The position numbers were made by a program, and so were the translations under genes. A DNA stretch of 64,000 nucleotides from JAFNAG01 sp963824985 (lineage in GTDB: Bacteria > Acidobacteriota > UBA6911), in assembly GCA_963824985.1 (NCBI GenBank), contig CAWGRQ010000026.1, positions 1-64,000 of the forward strand. The letters are read 5' to 3'. Below are positions 1 through 8,170 of this stretch, piece after piece (positions within the stretch are counted from its first letter, which is position 1; every line of letters begins with the position of its first letter). The notes beneath the pieces were generated by a model. It saw only the letters and a program-made list of their open reading frames with translations. It was not told the DNA's origin and made no database searches.

Positions 1-1302
1 GTCCGGCAGCACGATCCGCCGCGAACCCACCAGCCGCGGTACGCTTGCCTCCGATACGTTCACAGTAATTGCATACCCGTCCGGGCTCCGCTGCACACTC
101 CCGTTGACCACCAGGCTCGAGCGGAACATCTTTCCCGCTTCCGCCACCGTCTGCAGTCCGTACTTCCGGACATCGCTCGACGGCATCACCCACACGACGT
201 TTCCAAACCGCTCGGCCCGGCTCAGCAGGCTCGTCACCTCCTCCACCAAACCCTCGCAAAACGCATTCTGCGTCGCATCCCCGCTCAGGTTCTCAAACGG
301 CAGCACCAACACCTGCCGCGCCTCCGCCTTGCCGCTCTTCCACCGCTCCCGCAGGCCGCCGATATTCAAACCCACCAGAACAAGCGGTATGGCCAGCAGC
401 GGCGCCGCCAATACCAGCCAGCGGCGACGCGCTACCTTGTAACCACCATCCCCCCGGGGAGCCGCCGTCCCGGCCCGGATTGCTTCCAGTGCCGCCCGCA
501 CCTCGCCCACCTGCTGGTATCGCCTGCCGGGCTCCTTCTCGAGGCAACGCGCGATCACAGCCCCAAGCGCTGTTGGTACCTGGGAAGGGAGTGGCCGGGC
601 GGCCTGGTTAATAATCGCCGAAATCAACTCAAACCCATTCCGGCCGCAAAACGGTCGCGCGCCCGCGGCCATTTCATACAGCGTTACGCCCAAGGCCCAG
701 ATGTCGCTACGGGCATCGGCCTCCTGGCCGCGCAGCTGCTCCGGAGACATGTAAGCCAGCGTCCCCACAGTGCTCCCGTCTAAGGTCAGAGTGGTAATCG
801 TGTCTTCCGCATTCTCCATTCCCCCGGCCGGAACCAGTTGCTTCGCCAGGCCAAAGTCCATCACCTTGGCGTGGCCCGTCCGGGTCAGCATGATGTTCGC
901 GGGTTTGATATCCCTGTGGATGATCCCTTTTCCGTGCGCCGCTTCCAGGGCTTCGGCCACTTCGATGGCGATTGGCAGCGCATCCTTCGGCAGCATCAGG
1001 TCATGCATCAGCCTGTCTTTGAGCGACTGGCCGTCGACGTATTCCATCACAATGAAGTCCTGGCCCTCGGATTCACCCACTTCGTTGATATGACAGATGT
1101 AGGGGTGGTCCAGAGCCGCCGCGGATCGAGCTTCACGGATAAACCGTTTGTGGGCGACGGCATCCTGCTGCATCACCGGGGGAAGGAACTTCAGGGCGAC
1201 CTTGCGATGAAGCGATGTATCCTCGGCCAGGAACACCTCTCCCATGCCACCCTGGCCGATTTTTTCGAGAAGGCGATAGTGGCCCAGGATTTTGCCGATC
1301 AT
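1..1302 (-). CDS. Ser/Thr protein kinase, PknB type with FlgO/TolB-like C-terminal domain (partial)
   Basis: A transmembrane Ser/Thr kinase that should phosphorylate cytoplasmic targets in response to an extracytoplasmic signal. The window cuts off the 3' end, leaving about 434 codons. The glycine loop IGQGGMGEVF lies near residues 15-24, the catalytic Lys of VALKFL near 38, HRDIKPAN from about 129, and DFG at about 149-151; SPE follows in the activation segment. A hydrophobic stretch near residues 290-313 is a single membrane helix. After it comes VLPFENLSGD, the start of a domain typical of the FlgO/adenylate-cyclase-associated propeptide group. The start ATG at 1302 opens directly on the kinase fold; no strong ribosome site is visible. 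Unlike the other kinases here it has no N-terminal extension and no adjacent sigma gene. The kinase assignment is secure; the substrate is unknown. Confidence 0.9.
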   Translation of the reverse strand, partial: MIGKILGHYRLLEKIGQGGMGEVFLAEDTSLHRKVALKFLPPVMQQDAVAHKRFIREARSAAALDHPYICHINEVGESEGQDFIVMEYVDGQSLKDRLMHDLMLPKDALPIAIEVAEALEAAHGKGIIHRDIKPANIMLTRTGHAKVMDFGLAKQLVPAGGMENAEDTITTLTLDGSTVGTLAYMSPEQLRGQEADARSDIWALGVTLYEMAAGARPFCGRNGFELISAIINQAARPLPSQVPTALGAVIARCLEKEPGRRYQQVGEVRAALEAIRAGTAAPRGDGGYKVARRRWLVLAAPLLAIPLVLVGLNIGGLRERWKSGKAEARQVLVLPFENLSGDATQNAFCEGLVEEVTSLLSRAERFGNVVWVMPSSDVRKYGLQTVAEAGKMFRSSLVVNGSVQRSPDGYAITVNVSEASVPRLVGSRRIVLPD

Positions 1303-1538
1303 GGGGAATCCACGCACTGGTATTTCGCGCACTGCAATCAGAACGACCCGAGATTGTTGCGATTATAGTCGACCGGCCCGATCCTGGATAGGTGAATCTG
1401 CGGCACTTGTCCGAATATTGGCTAATCTCAATTGGGGACTGGATACGGCAAACGCTCTATTACGTCCGGAACATGGTGCTGGCGGCGTTGGGACATTGGA
1501 TTGTGGCATCGGGGACTGGAGTGATCGACGGCTATTCG

Positions 1539-1565
1539 GGCGTTGGTGTCATTGACACCAACGCC
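1539..1565. promoter_or_regulatory. Perfect 13-bp inverted repeat, candidate operator of the toxin-antitoxin operon
   Basis: The arms GGCGTTGGTGTCA and TGACACCAACGCC are exact inverse complements separated by a single T, giving a 27-bp palindrome that ends 37 bases before the antitoxin start. A further half-site-like TGTGTCAA follows at about 1570-1577. Ribbon-helix-helix antitoxins generally autorepress through palindromes placed like this one, so an operator role is inferred. It has no T-run and no gene ends into it, so a terminator is unlikely. Confidence 0.65.
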
Positions 1566-1602
1566 ATACTGTGTCAATGTGGCCACAGGGAGGTTAACAC
1601 AA

Positions 1603-1863
1603 ATGGCGCGACTCATGAAGCGGGAGGCCAAACGGCCGCGAATTAGCCTGGATGTTGCCCCCGCCGTACGCCGCCGCATCCGGTTGGCGGCCGCAAGGCG
1701 GGAGGTGAGTGTCCGGCAGTACCTTCTGGATGCAGTCCGGGATCGGTTGCGGGAAGATCTGGGAGACGACGGAGAGGAACTTGTTGCCTTGAATGCAAAA
1801 GCGGATCCTGTGCTCGCATCGCTCTGGAACAACGACAAGGACGCAGCCTATGACCGCTTATAA
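1603..1863 (+). CDS. Putative ribbon-helix-helix antitoxin
   Basis: A small basic 86-residue protein encoded just ahead of a MazF-like toxin gene. Residues 11-50 read RPRISLDVAPAVRRRIRLAA and on through VSVRQYLLDAVRDRL. This is the beta-strand followed by two helices expected of CopG/Arc-type DNA-binding antitoxins. The acidic C-terminal third is the usual toxin-neutralising region. The start at 1603 is chosen because AGGGAGG lies at 1587-1593, nine bases upstream; a longer in-frame start at 1543 would sit inside the palindrome. The gene overlaps the toxin by 14 bases, which suggests translational coupling. Family membership is inferred from fold pattern and context, not from a recognised signature. 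Confidence 0.7.
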   Translation: MARLMKREAKRPRISLDVAPAVRRRIRLAAARREVSVRQYLLDAVRDRLREDLGDDGEELVALNAKADPVLASLWNNDKDAAYDRL

Positions 1864-2308
1864 GCGGGGAGACATGGTACTCGTCAGTTTCCTGTTTTCC
1901 GATGAGTCCGGCCTAAAGCACAGACCGGCCGTGGTGATCAGCTCGCCTGCCTACCACCGAAACCGGCAAGAGATCGTTGTGGCCGCTGTCACAAGCAATG
2001 TCGACCGCGTGTTGTTTGGCGATCACTTGTTAGCTGCATGGAAAGAAGCCGGATTGCTTTTCCCTTCCATGGTAACCGGAATCATTCGCACAATTAAATC
2101 GCAGATGATTCATCGAAGGCTGGGAAAGATACCGCTTCGTGAAATGACTTCCATCGACCTGAATCTGCATAAGATCCTGGGCTTCGAGATACGGCGGGGC
2201 GAAGCCGGTCCAGGTCGAACGGAGCTGCCATATTGTTTAGCCAAATCAATGGATGAAGAAGCAAAACGCAAAGACGCAAAGGCGCAAGGACGCAAAGACC
2301 GACACTGA
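1850..2308 (+). CDS. MazF/PemK-like toxin (putative endoribonuclease) with repeat-derived C-terminus
   Basis: The N-terminus YKRGDMVLVSFLFSDESG, followed by the strand HRPAVVIS, is the characteristic opening of MazF/PemK/Kid toxins, SH3-like barrel ribonucleases that cleave mRNA. A stretch around residue 80 with SMVTGIIRTIKS matches the region that follows the barrel's active-site loop. The core ends near residue 120. From base 2234 the frame enters a dispersed inverted-repeat element, so about the last 25 residues (rich in K, D, A and R) are encoded by the repeat and are probably not native. The start at 1850 overlaps the upstream antitoxin; a start at 1793 would lie entirely inside it. The toxin may have lost its original C-terminus when the repeat arrived. 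Confidence 0.75.
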   Translation: MTAYKRGDMVLVSFLFSDESGLKHRPAVVISSPAYHRNRQEIVVAAVTSNVDRVLFGDHLLAAWKEAGLLFPSMVTGIIRTIKSQMIHRRLGKIPLREMTSIDLNLHKILGFEIRRGEAGPGRTELPYCLAKSMDEEAKRKDAKAQGRKDRH

Positions 2309-2523
2309 GCAACAGGCGTGGGCGCAGCGCTTCGCGCTGGCGCATCCTCGGGCGAGCCGCGGGAGAAAGCGCAATCCTCCTGAGTAGCCGCTGCCCGCGC
2401 TTTCTCACGCGGCTCTCCCAAGGATGCGGCCGAAGGCCGCCCATGCCCGCGAACCGAAAGGAATCTCCTTGCGTCCTTGCGCCTTTGCGTCTTTGCGTTC
2501 TGCTGTTCAGCATCGGCTAAACA
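2234..2523. repeat. MITE-like inverted-repeat element, copy 1
   Basis: About 290 bp. The ends are inversely related: TGTTTAGCC on the left and GGCTAAACA on the right, followed inward by AACGCAAAGACGCAAAGGCG on the left and its complement on the right. The centre holds a second long hairpin built from GAGCCGCGGGAGAAAGCGC and a slightly mismatched complement. Copies lie at 12885-13169 and, with an internal deletion, at 39360-39489. It encodes no transposase. Its left end encodes the tail of the MazF-like toxin and its right end abuts a kinase-propeller remnant, so it sits at a deletion junction. Confidence 0.85.
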
Positions 2524-2690
2524 GTTGCGTTTCCTCTATCGGGTCGGGTTTCGTCAAAGTCTCCGGCTTGCCTCCGTCGGCAGAAACTCTCGAGAGCCCA
2601 GTATCATGGCCCACTGGGAACTAGATCTCGTTGTCTGAACTCCAACTGAACCCAAAGGGGAAGTTAACATCACACAAAGGTATCGGTGAT
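2524..2690 (-). pseudogene. Remnant of the kinase beta-propeller (PD40) region
   Basis: Read on the minus strand this stretch gives LCDVNFPFGFSWSSDNEI, a TAG stop, then GHDTGLSRVSADGG and KPETLTKPDP. It aligns with the propeller of the neighbouring kinase copy (LCDADDIFGASWGPDNSI and GLSRVSADSGKPESLTTPDP, coded near 6440-6590). It starts where the kinase frame at 2670-3596 stops and ends at the MITE boundary at 2523. The upstream kinase has therefore lost the segment between its C-lobe and this propeller piece, and everything beyond the MITE is gone. The in-frame stop shows that the remnant is dead. Confidence 0.75.
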
Positions 2691-3596
2691 CGTCTCGCCC
2701 TGAAATGCCCTCTTTCCCGTGAGGCACTCGAAAAGCACGCAGCCAAATCCCCAGATGTCCGCCCGCTTGTCGACCGGCTTTCCCGTGGCCTGTTCCGGGC
2801 TCATATAAGCCGCCGTCCCCAGCACCGTTCCGGGCCGGGTCATCGCTGCGGTGATCGCCGGTGAGTGCGCTTGATCCGCTCCCGATGGGTGATCCTGAAG
2901 AACCCGGGCCAGGCCAAAGTCCAGAATCTTCACCTTGCCCTCCGGTGTGATCTGGACGTTCGCCGGCTTCAGGTCACGGTGGATGACTCCCCTCTCGTGC
3001 GCGGCTTCCAGCCCTTCGGCGATCTGGCGGCAGACTGCCAGGGCTTCGTCCAGGGGCAACGGCTTCCTGCCTATACGCTCTGCCAGTGTTTCACCTTGGG
3101 CTAGCTCCATCACAAGGAAGCGCTTTCCCTCCGTTTGTTCCAAGCCGTGGATTGCAGCGATGTTGGGGTGATTCAGCAACGCTAGTAGTTTGGCTTCACG
3201 CTCGAAGCGGGCCAGCCTCTCCGGATCGCCGCTGAAGATGTCGGGCAGCAGCTTGATGGCTACCCGGCGGTCGAGCTTCGTGTCTCTGGCACGGTAGACC
3301 TCGCCCATGCCGCCGGCGCCGATCTTCTCCTCCACGCGATAGTGCAGCAGCGAGCGGCCCGAGAGGTCCGCCTCCCGACTCTGCTCCTGCGCCAGCGCGC
3401 GGGCCGCCGCATCCAGGGCCGGAGATTCCATAAACTGTTCCGCCCCCGGACGGCAGGCGAGCAGAGATTCGACTTCCTGCCGCAGCAAATCGTCACCGGC
3501 GCAGGCCTGCGCGAGAAAGGCTTCCCGTTGCGGCAGGTCAAGCTCGATCGCCGACTGATAGACCTGCTTCGCCCTATGCCAGAGCTCCTGTTTCAT
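2670..3596 (-). CDS. Ser/Thr protein kinase, C-terminally truncated
   Basis: A 308-residue kinase. Residues 1-80 form the helical N-terminal extension shared with the other kinases here (LLRQEVESLLACRPGAEQF). The kinase fold follows: IGAGGMGEVYRARD, AIKLL with the catalytic Lys, HRDLKPANV, DFGLARVL and AYMSPEQATG. The frame ends at ITDTFV, about where the intact paralogue at 8171-11047 still has the last C-lobe helices, then a membrane helix and the propeller. Downstream, a propeller fragment follows in another frame, which shows an internal deletion. ATP-binding and catalytic residues are present, but the C-lobe is incomplete and the protein is probably unstable or inactive. The ATG overlaps the end of a degenerate sigma-factor gene by four bases. 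Confidence 0.75.
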   Translation of the reverse strand: MKQELWHRAKQVYQSAIELDLPQREAFLAQACAGDDLLRQEVESLLACRPGAEQFMESPALDAAARALAQEQSREADLSGRSLLHYRVEEKIGAGGMGEVYRARDTKLDRRVAIKLLPDIFSGDPERLARFEREAKLLALLNHPNIAAIHGLEQTEGKRFLVMELAQGETLAERIGRKPLPLDEALAVCRQIAEGLEAAHERGVIHRDLKPANVQITPEGKVKILDFGLARVLQDHPSGADQAHSPAITAAMTRPGTVLGTAAYMSPEQATGKPVDKRADIWGFGCVLFECLTGKRAFQGETITDTFV

Positions 3597-3850
3597 GACC
3601 GTTCTCCGTGTTTCAATTCGCGCAACAGCCGGACCTTCGCGTGTTCCCAGTCGCGCAATACCGTCTTGGATGAGACTTTCAGCACTTCGGCCGTCTCTTC
3701 AGCGCTCAGGCCGCCGAAATAGTGCGCTCCACCACCTTCGCCTCCCTGGGATCGACCTTGGCCAGGCATTCAGCACATCATCCAGGGCGATCAGGTCCCC
3801 TCATCGCCGGAACGCGACTAACCCACTCCCGGTTCAGCAAGGCCGGTCAC
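3593..3850 (-). pseudogene. Degenerate C-terminal fragment of an ECF sigma factor
   Basis: The minus strand encodes FGGLSAEETAEVLKVSSKTV and then LRDWEHAKVRLLRELKHGER before a TGA. It aligns with the region-4 helix-turn-helix of the intact sigma factor at 11060-11680 (FGGLTVEETAEALGISDKTV). Upstream the match continues weakly (LIALDD, around 3790) in shifted frames, and regions 2 and 3 are missing. It ends in an ATGA overlap with the truncated kinase, reproducing the sigma-kinase arrangement seen at 11 kb. It is a decayed copy of the same module. Confidence 0.75.
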
Positions 3851-4989
3851 GCAAGTGAGCCTCCGAGCTGCAGCAGATACTCAGCTACGGGCACACATTG
3901 AATTCCGTCAACCTTGAGTCTATCCCTGCCGCGATAAAGCAGGACTGGTTCGCAAAGCGGGTAATCAGCCGCAAAGGCCTTCAGTCCGCGGAGGTCTTCC
4001 GGCCTAACACGTGCGGCATTCTTCACTTCGATGGCTTGAAAAGCATCCTTGCCATAGACAACGAAGTCGACTTCCACGCCGGAGCGCGTTCGCCAGTAAT
4101 GCAGCGCAGCATTCGCGTTAGAGTAGGCCAACCAGGCCCTCAGATGCTGTGCAACCAGTCCCTCCAGTGCGGCGCCCTCGATTTCCTCGGGGCGATCGAG
4201 GAGGCCGGCAGGCCGGAGAGAGCGGTAAATTCCCGCGTCGAACAGGTAGAACTTCGAGTGCATTGCTGTTTGGCGGCGTGCGCGTTTGGTGAACACAGGG
4301 ACCTGAAAGCAAAGCAACAAGTCCTCGAGTATCGCAACATAGTTGGCAACGGTCTTGCGCTCGATGCCGCATTCTCGCGCGACGTTGCTCACGTTGAGAA
4401 TTCCGCCATGAGAAAAGCTGATTGCCTCGAGAAAGCGGGCGAAGTTGCCGACATTCCTCGTGAGCCCCTCTGTCTGAACTTCCTGTTCCAGGTAAAGGGT
4501 CGCATAGGCTTTAAGGGTCTCGCCGGGTTGGCGAGCGCCGAGCACGAGCGGCAGAAGACCGAGTGTAAGCGCATCCTCAAGCCGGAAGTGGGCCAGTTCG
4601 GAGGCCATGAAAGGATGGAGGGCTCGCGTCAATGCCCGGCCGGCGAGCAAATCGACACCTCCGCGGCGCAGCTTTCGGGCACTGGACCCTGTGAGCACAA
4701 AGCGCCGATTCCTGTCGGACTCGAGGAGATCATGCACCACGTTCAGGAGTTCGGGGATTCTCTGGACTTCGTCCACCACCACAGTGTCTCTTCCTGGATT
4801 CCCCAGGACCAGTTCGCGCAGTCGTTCGGGGCGGGCGCTCATTTCACGGAAGGACTCCGGCCGGAGCAGATCAACGAACAGCGCATTTCCCAACTCGTGC
4901 CTGAGCCAGGTAGATTTGCCGGTACCCCTGGGACCGAAGAGGAAGAAGCTTTGCCGGGGTATGCGAAAAAGGCGACGGACAAATTCCAT
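3847..4989 (-). CDS. AAA-type ATPase with DUF4143 C-terminal domain
   Basis: About 380 residues. The N-terminal half is a P-loop ATPase: FFLFGPRGTGKSTWL is the Walker A motif, TVVVDEVQRIPELL the Walker B, and FVLTGSSARKL the sensor. The C-terminal half has the winged-helix and nuclease-like elements of the DUF4143 group (ECGIERKTVANYVAILEDLL, then FYLFDAGIYRSL, then RTRSGVEVDFVV and AIEVKNAARV, which resembles a PD-(D/E)xK core). Such proteins are widespread in bacteria and archaea, often near defence or mobile loci; their function is not established. The start at 4989 opens right at the ATPase domain; upstream in-frame starts at 5031 and 5064 are possible. The stop lies beside the degenerate sigma-factor fragment, so this is an independent gene inserted among the kinase modules. 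Confidence 0.85.
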   Translation of the reverse strand: MEFVRRLFRIPRQSFFLFGPRGTGKSTWLRHELGNALFVDLLRPESFREMSARPERLRELVLGNPGRDTVVVDEVQRIPELLNVVHDLLESDRNRRFVLTGSSARKLRRGGVDLLAGRALTRALHPFMASELAHFRLEDALTLGLLPLVLGARQPGETLKAYATLYLEQEVQTEGLTRNVGNFARFLEAISFSHGGILNVSNVARECGIERKTVANYVAILEDLLLCFQVPVFTKRARRQTAMHSKFYLFDAGIYRSLRPAGLLDRPEEIEGAALEGLVAQHLRAWLAYSNANAALHYWRTRSGVEVDFVVYGKDAFQAIEVKNAARVRPEDLRGLKAFAADYPLCEPVLLYRGRDRLKVDGIQCVPVAEYLLQLGGSLA

Positions 4990-5148
4990 TTTGCGACTCA
5001 CTTTGGAATGTATGATTCCATAATGTATCATCGCTCGCCATCGAATGCAATCCGGGTGGCGCAATAAAAATCGAAGAGCATCTCGAACCGGCGCAGGTTT
5101 TGAATCTTGGAGATACGACCCTCTTCATGGCGGGCAAATAAGAATCGC

Positions 5149-8117
5149 TACTTGCCCGTGGGCGCGAGACGCTTGAGTTCCTCGAACCAGTTCTGGACCA
5201 GGATCATTTCGGTGACGGGGGTGGGCTTCCTTTGCTCGAGCTTGACCATGAGGAATCGCTGTCCATCCTGGGACAGATCATAGTCGCGTATGGGACCTGA
5301 CCAACCCATATCCGGGCCGCTCAAAAAGCAGGCGCGGCTTGCTGGTCCGAGAAGCCGCCGTCAGTCCGGACGTCCACAACCCACACTTGATCTTCCCATC
5401 GGTAGAAAAGCTGTTTCCCATTTCTTGCCCACAGCGGCTGGCCGCCCCCCTGGCTGGATACCTGGTGTTTGCATCCCTGGCCCGGGAAACGGCCGCACGT
5501 AGACCTCGATCCGCTTTGACTCATCAGATGCATAGGCTATCCAGCGACCGTCGGGCGAGAATTCGGGAGCCATCTCATTGAACCGCGAATTCAGAAAAGG
5601 CTGCACGCGCCCTGAGCGGGCTTCCAGCAGAACGATGTCGTAGCCGGTATCATGGTGCCATTCCACCAAAGCGAGCGTTTGCCGTCCGAAGATGAAGACC
5701 ATGATCCAGGACTATTGTCCGTATTCGCTTGTTGTAAGACGTTCCATCGGCGAGCTTCCATCGTAAGGTTGCCAGAACAGGTTCGGAACCAGCGGATTTT
5801 GCCATGAGAAGACGATCCGTTTACCGTCGGGAGTCCAGATCGGCCAGCGAGCCCTTCCCTCGGTGGTCAGCCGGCTGTTCGTGCCCGTATTCAGGTCATA
5901 TACATAGACCTGCCATTCTCGCCCCAAAGTTACGTAAGTAATTCGTTGGCCGTCCGGTGAAAGACGCGGAGCGAAAAAGGGCATCTGCAAGGGCGTGACA
6001 GGCTGCTCTGCGCCTCTCTGATCCACCCAGACGAGCGAATTCTGCGTGTCCGGAAGTATGCCGCCCGCTGCATAGATTAGCGCCCCTGAGTCAGAGACGC
6101 TGAACTGGCCGGCCCCCGTGTTGATACAGAATGTTCGCGGCAAAGGCTTGCATGACGTTTTCCACGAGGGGAGACGGTTGGCCGATGACCTCCAGCCTGG
6201 CCGGGTCAAATCGCACCGCCATGAGCGTGCCCTGCTTCAGGAACACCAGATGTCCCGTGGGGACATACCTGGCATCAGCGGCGTCTTGCAGCAGGACATG
6301 CCACTCGCGGGTATCGAGTCGAAGCAGGGCAAGCCGGGGCTGTGAGTCATAGGCGGTGTCTCATTACGGTGAACAGCACGGCTTTGCCATCGGGGAGCCA
6401 GAATGGCAGGCGGTGGCTGTATTCCTCCCGCTTCGGGTCAGGCGTGGTCAGGCTCTCCGGCTTTCCGCTGTCCGCCGAGACTCTTGAGAGACCAACGTCG
6501 GGTCCATCTGCAAACACAATGCTGTTATCGGGACCCCAACTTGCGCCAAAGATATCGTCAGCGTCGCACAACACAGTTGGCACGCCACCTTCGACAGGGA
6601 CCTTCTTCAGCTTTGCCGTCTGCCCAGAATCCCACCCAGCGGTTGTCGGGTGACAGGAAGGGGTTGATGCCACCTTCTGTCCCCTCTGATAGGTTTGGCT
6701 TCCGCTTGATCCATTCTCCGCAGATACAACTGAGGCTTCGCCTGAGGGCCGGGATTCTCGTCAATCGCGCTGTAGACAACGAACCTGCCGTCGCCGGAAA
6801 TGGCCATGGCGGTTCGGCTCGGGCGTTGCTCCGTCAGCAGGACCCAACGTCTGCCGTCGAGCCAATGGCCCGGCTCCACCTTGATGGTCGACGTGATCAC
6901 TGATGCGCGGAAGAAGCGGGCTGAAAATACTTCGTCAACAACCAGCCGACGAGGATGCCGACGAGAAGCATGACAGCCGCACTCGCAGCCAGCCAGATGA
7001 TCGGAAATCGCCGAGGGGCGGTGAGGGATTCTGTGGAGGACTGCCGGCGCTTCCAATTCGAGCCAGGCATCGCCGATGTCGCGGAGGCGGAGGCCAGGGT
7101 CTTTCTGGAGGCATCGGCGCAGCACAGATCGCACCATCGTGGGGGTCCCGGCCGGGAGCAGAGTCCAGTCCGGTTCGCTCTTCAAGACCGAAGCGACCGT
7201 TTCGGTGATCGACTCGCCTTGGTACGGCCTCTTTCCTGTGAGGCACTCGAACAGCACGCAGCCGAAGGCCCAGATGTCCGCCCGCTTGTCGACCGGCTTT
7301 CCCGTGGCCTGCTCCGGGCTCATGTAAGCCGCCGTCCCCAGCACCGTTCCGGGCTGGGTCATCGCTGCGGTGATCGCCGGTGAGTGCGCATGATCCGCTC
7401 CCGATGGGTGATCCTGAAGAACCCGGCGCCAGGCCAAAGTCCAGAATCTTCACCTTGCCCTCCGGTGTGATCTGGACGTTCGCCGGCTTCAGGTCACGGT
7501 GGATGACTCCCTTTCTCGTGCGCGGCTTCCAGCCCTTCGGCGATCTGGCGGCAGACTTCCAGGGCTTCGTCCACCGGCAACGGCCCTTTGGCGATACGCT
7601 GCGCCAGCGTCTCGCCTTCCACCAGCTCCAGCACCAGGAATCGTTTTCCTCCAGCTTCCTCCAGTCCATAGATCGCCGCGATGTTGGGATGATTCAGCGA
7701 TGCGAGCAGCTTCGCCTCACGATCAAAACGGGCCAGCCGTTCCGGGTCATAGGCGAATGAGTCGGGAAGTATCTTGAGCGCAACCTGGCGATTCAGTTTC
7801 AGATCTTGCGCCTGGTACACTTCTCCCATCCCGCCTTCTCCGATCTTCCTCATGACGGAGTAATGCAATAGCGTGCTGCCCGTCAGGTCGGTGCGGGATT
7901 CATTCGATCCGAAAGGGTCCGGAGCCGCCATTTTGAAGGCAGGGGACTTCAGAAACTCCTCCGCCGCCGGCCGGCATTCGAGAAACGACTCGACCTGCTG
8001 CCTGAGGGATTTGTCCCCGGCGCACTTTTCATCCAGGAACCCGCTCCGGCTCTCGGGAGCCAGTTCCAGGGCCGACTCGTAGATCCGCTTGATCTCCTGC
8101 CATCGCTTCGCTTCCAT
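5149..8117 (-). pseudogene. Ser/Thr kinase with PD40 propeller, broken by multiple frameshifts
   Basis: The whole length of a roughly 950-residue kinase/propeller protein can be read on the minus strand, from MEAKRWQEIKRIYESAL at 8117 to an end near LKRLAPTGK at 5149, but only by changing frame repeatedly. Clear shifts lie near 7509 (one extra base compared with the copy at about 2990), near 7424 (one extra base), near 7030, and several times between 6670 and 5360. Kinase motifs (HRDLKPANV, DFGLA, AYMSPEQ) and propeller blades such as GDGRFVVYSA survive. The N-terminal 600 bp are nearly identical to the gene starting at 11047, while 7100-7560 is nearly identical to the truncated kinase at 2690-3060. 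It is therefore a mosaic. It is non-functional as written; sequencing indels could account for part of the damage. Confidence 0.8.
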
Positions 8118-8129
8118 TTATATCCTTCT

Positions 8130-8162
8130 CTATCCTTTATGCTTCAGCTCGTGAAGCAGCCT
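8130..8162 (-). pseudogene. Duplicated last codons of an ECF sigma factor
   Basis: Thirty-odd bases upstream of the broken kinase encode LLHELKHKG and a stop, identical to the end of the intact sigma gene at 11060, including the short spacer to the kinase start. The rest of the sigma gene is absent; instead the 3' end of the next kinase begins at 8171. This marks the breakpoint of the duplication that copied a sigma tail together with a kinase. Confidence 0.7.
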
Positions 8163-8170
8163 CACGTTCG

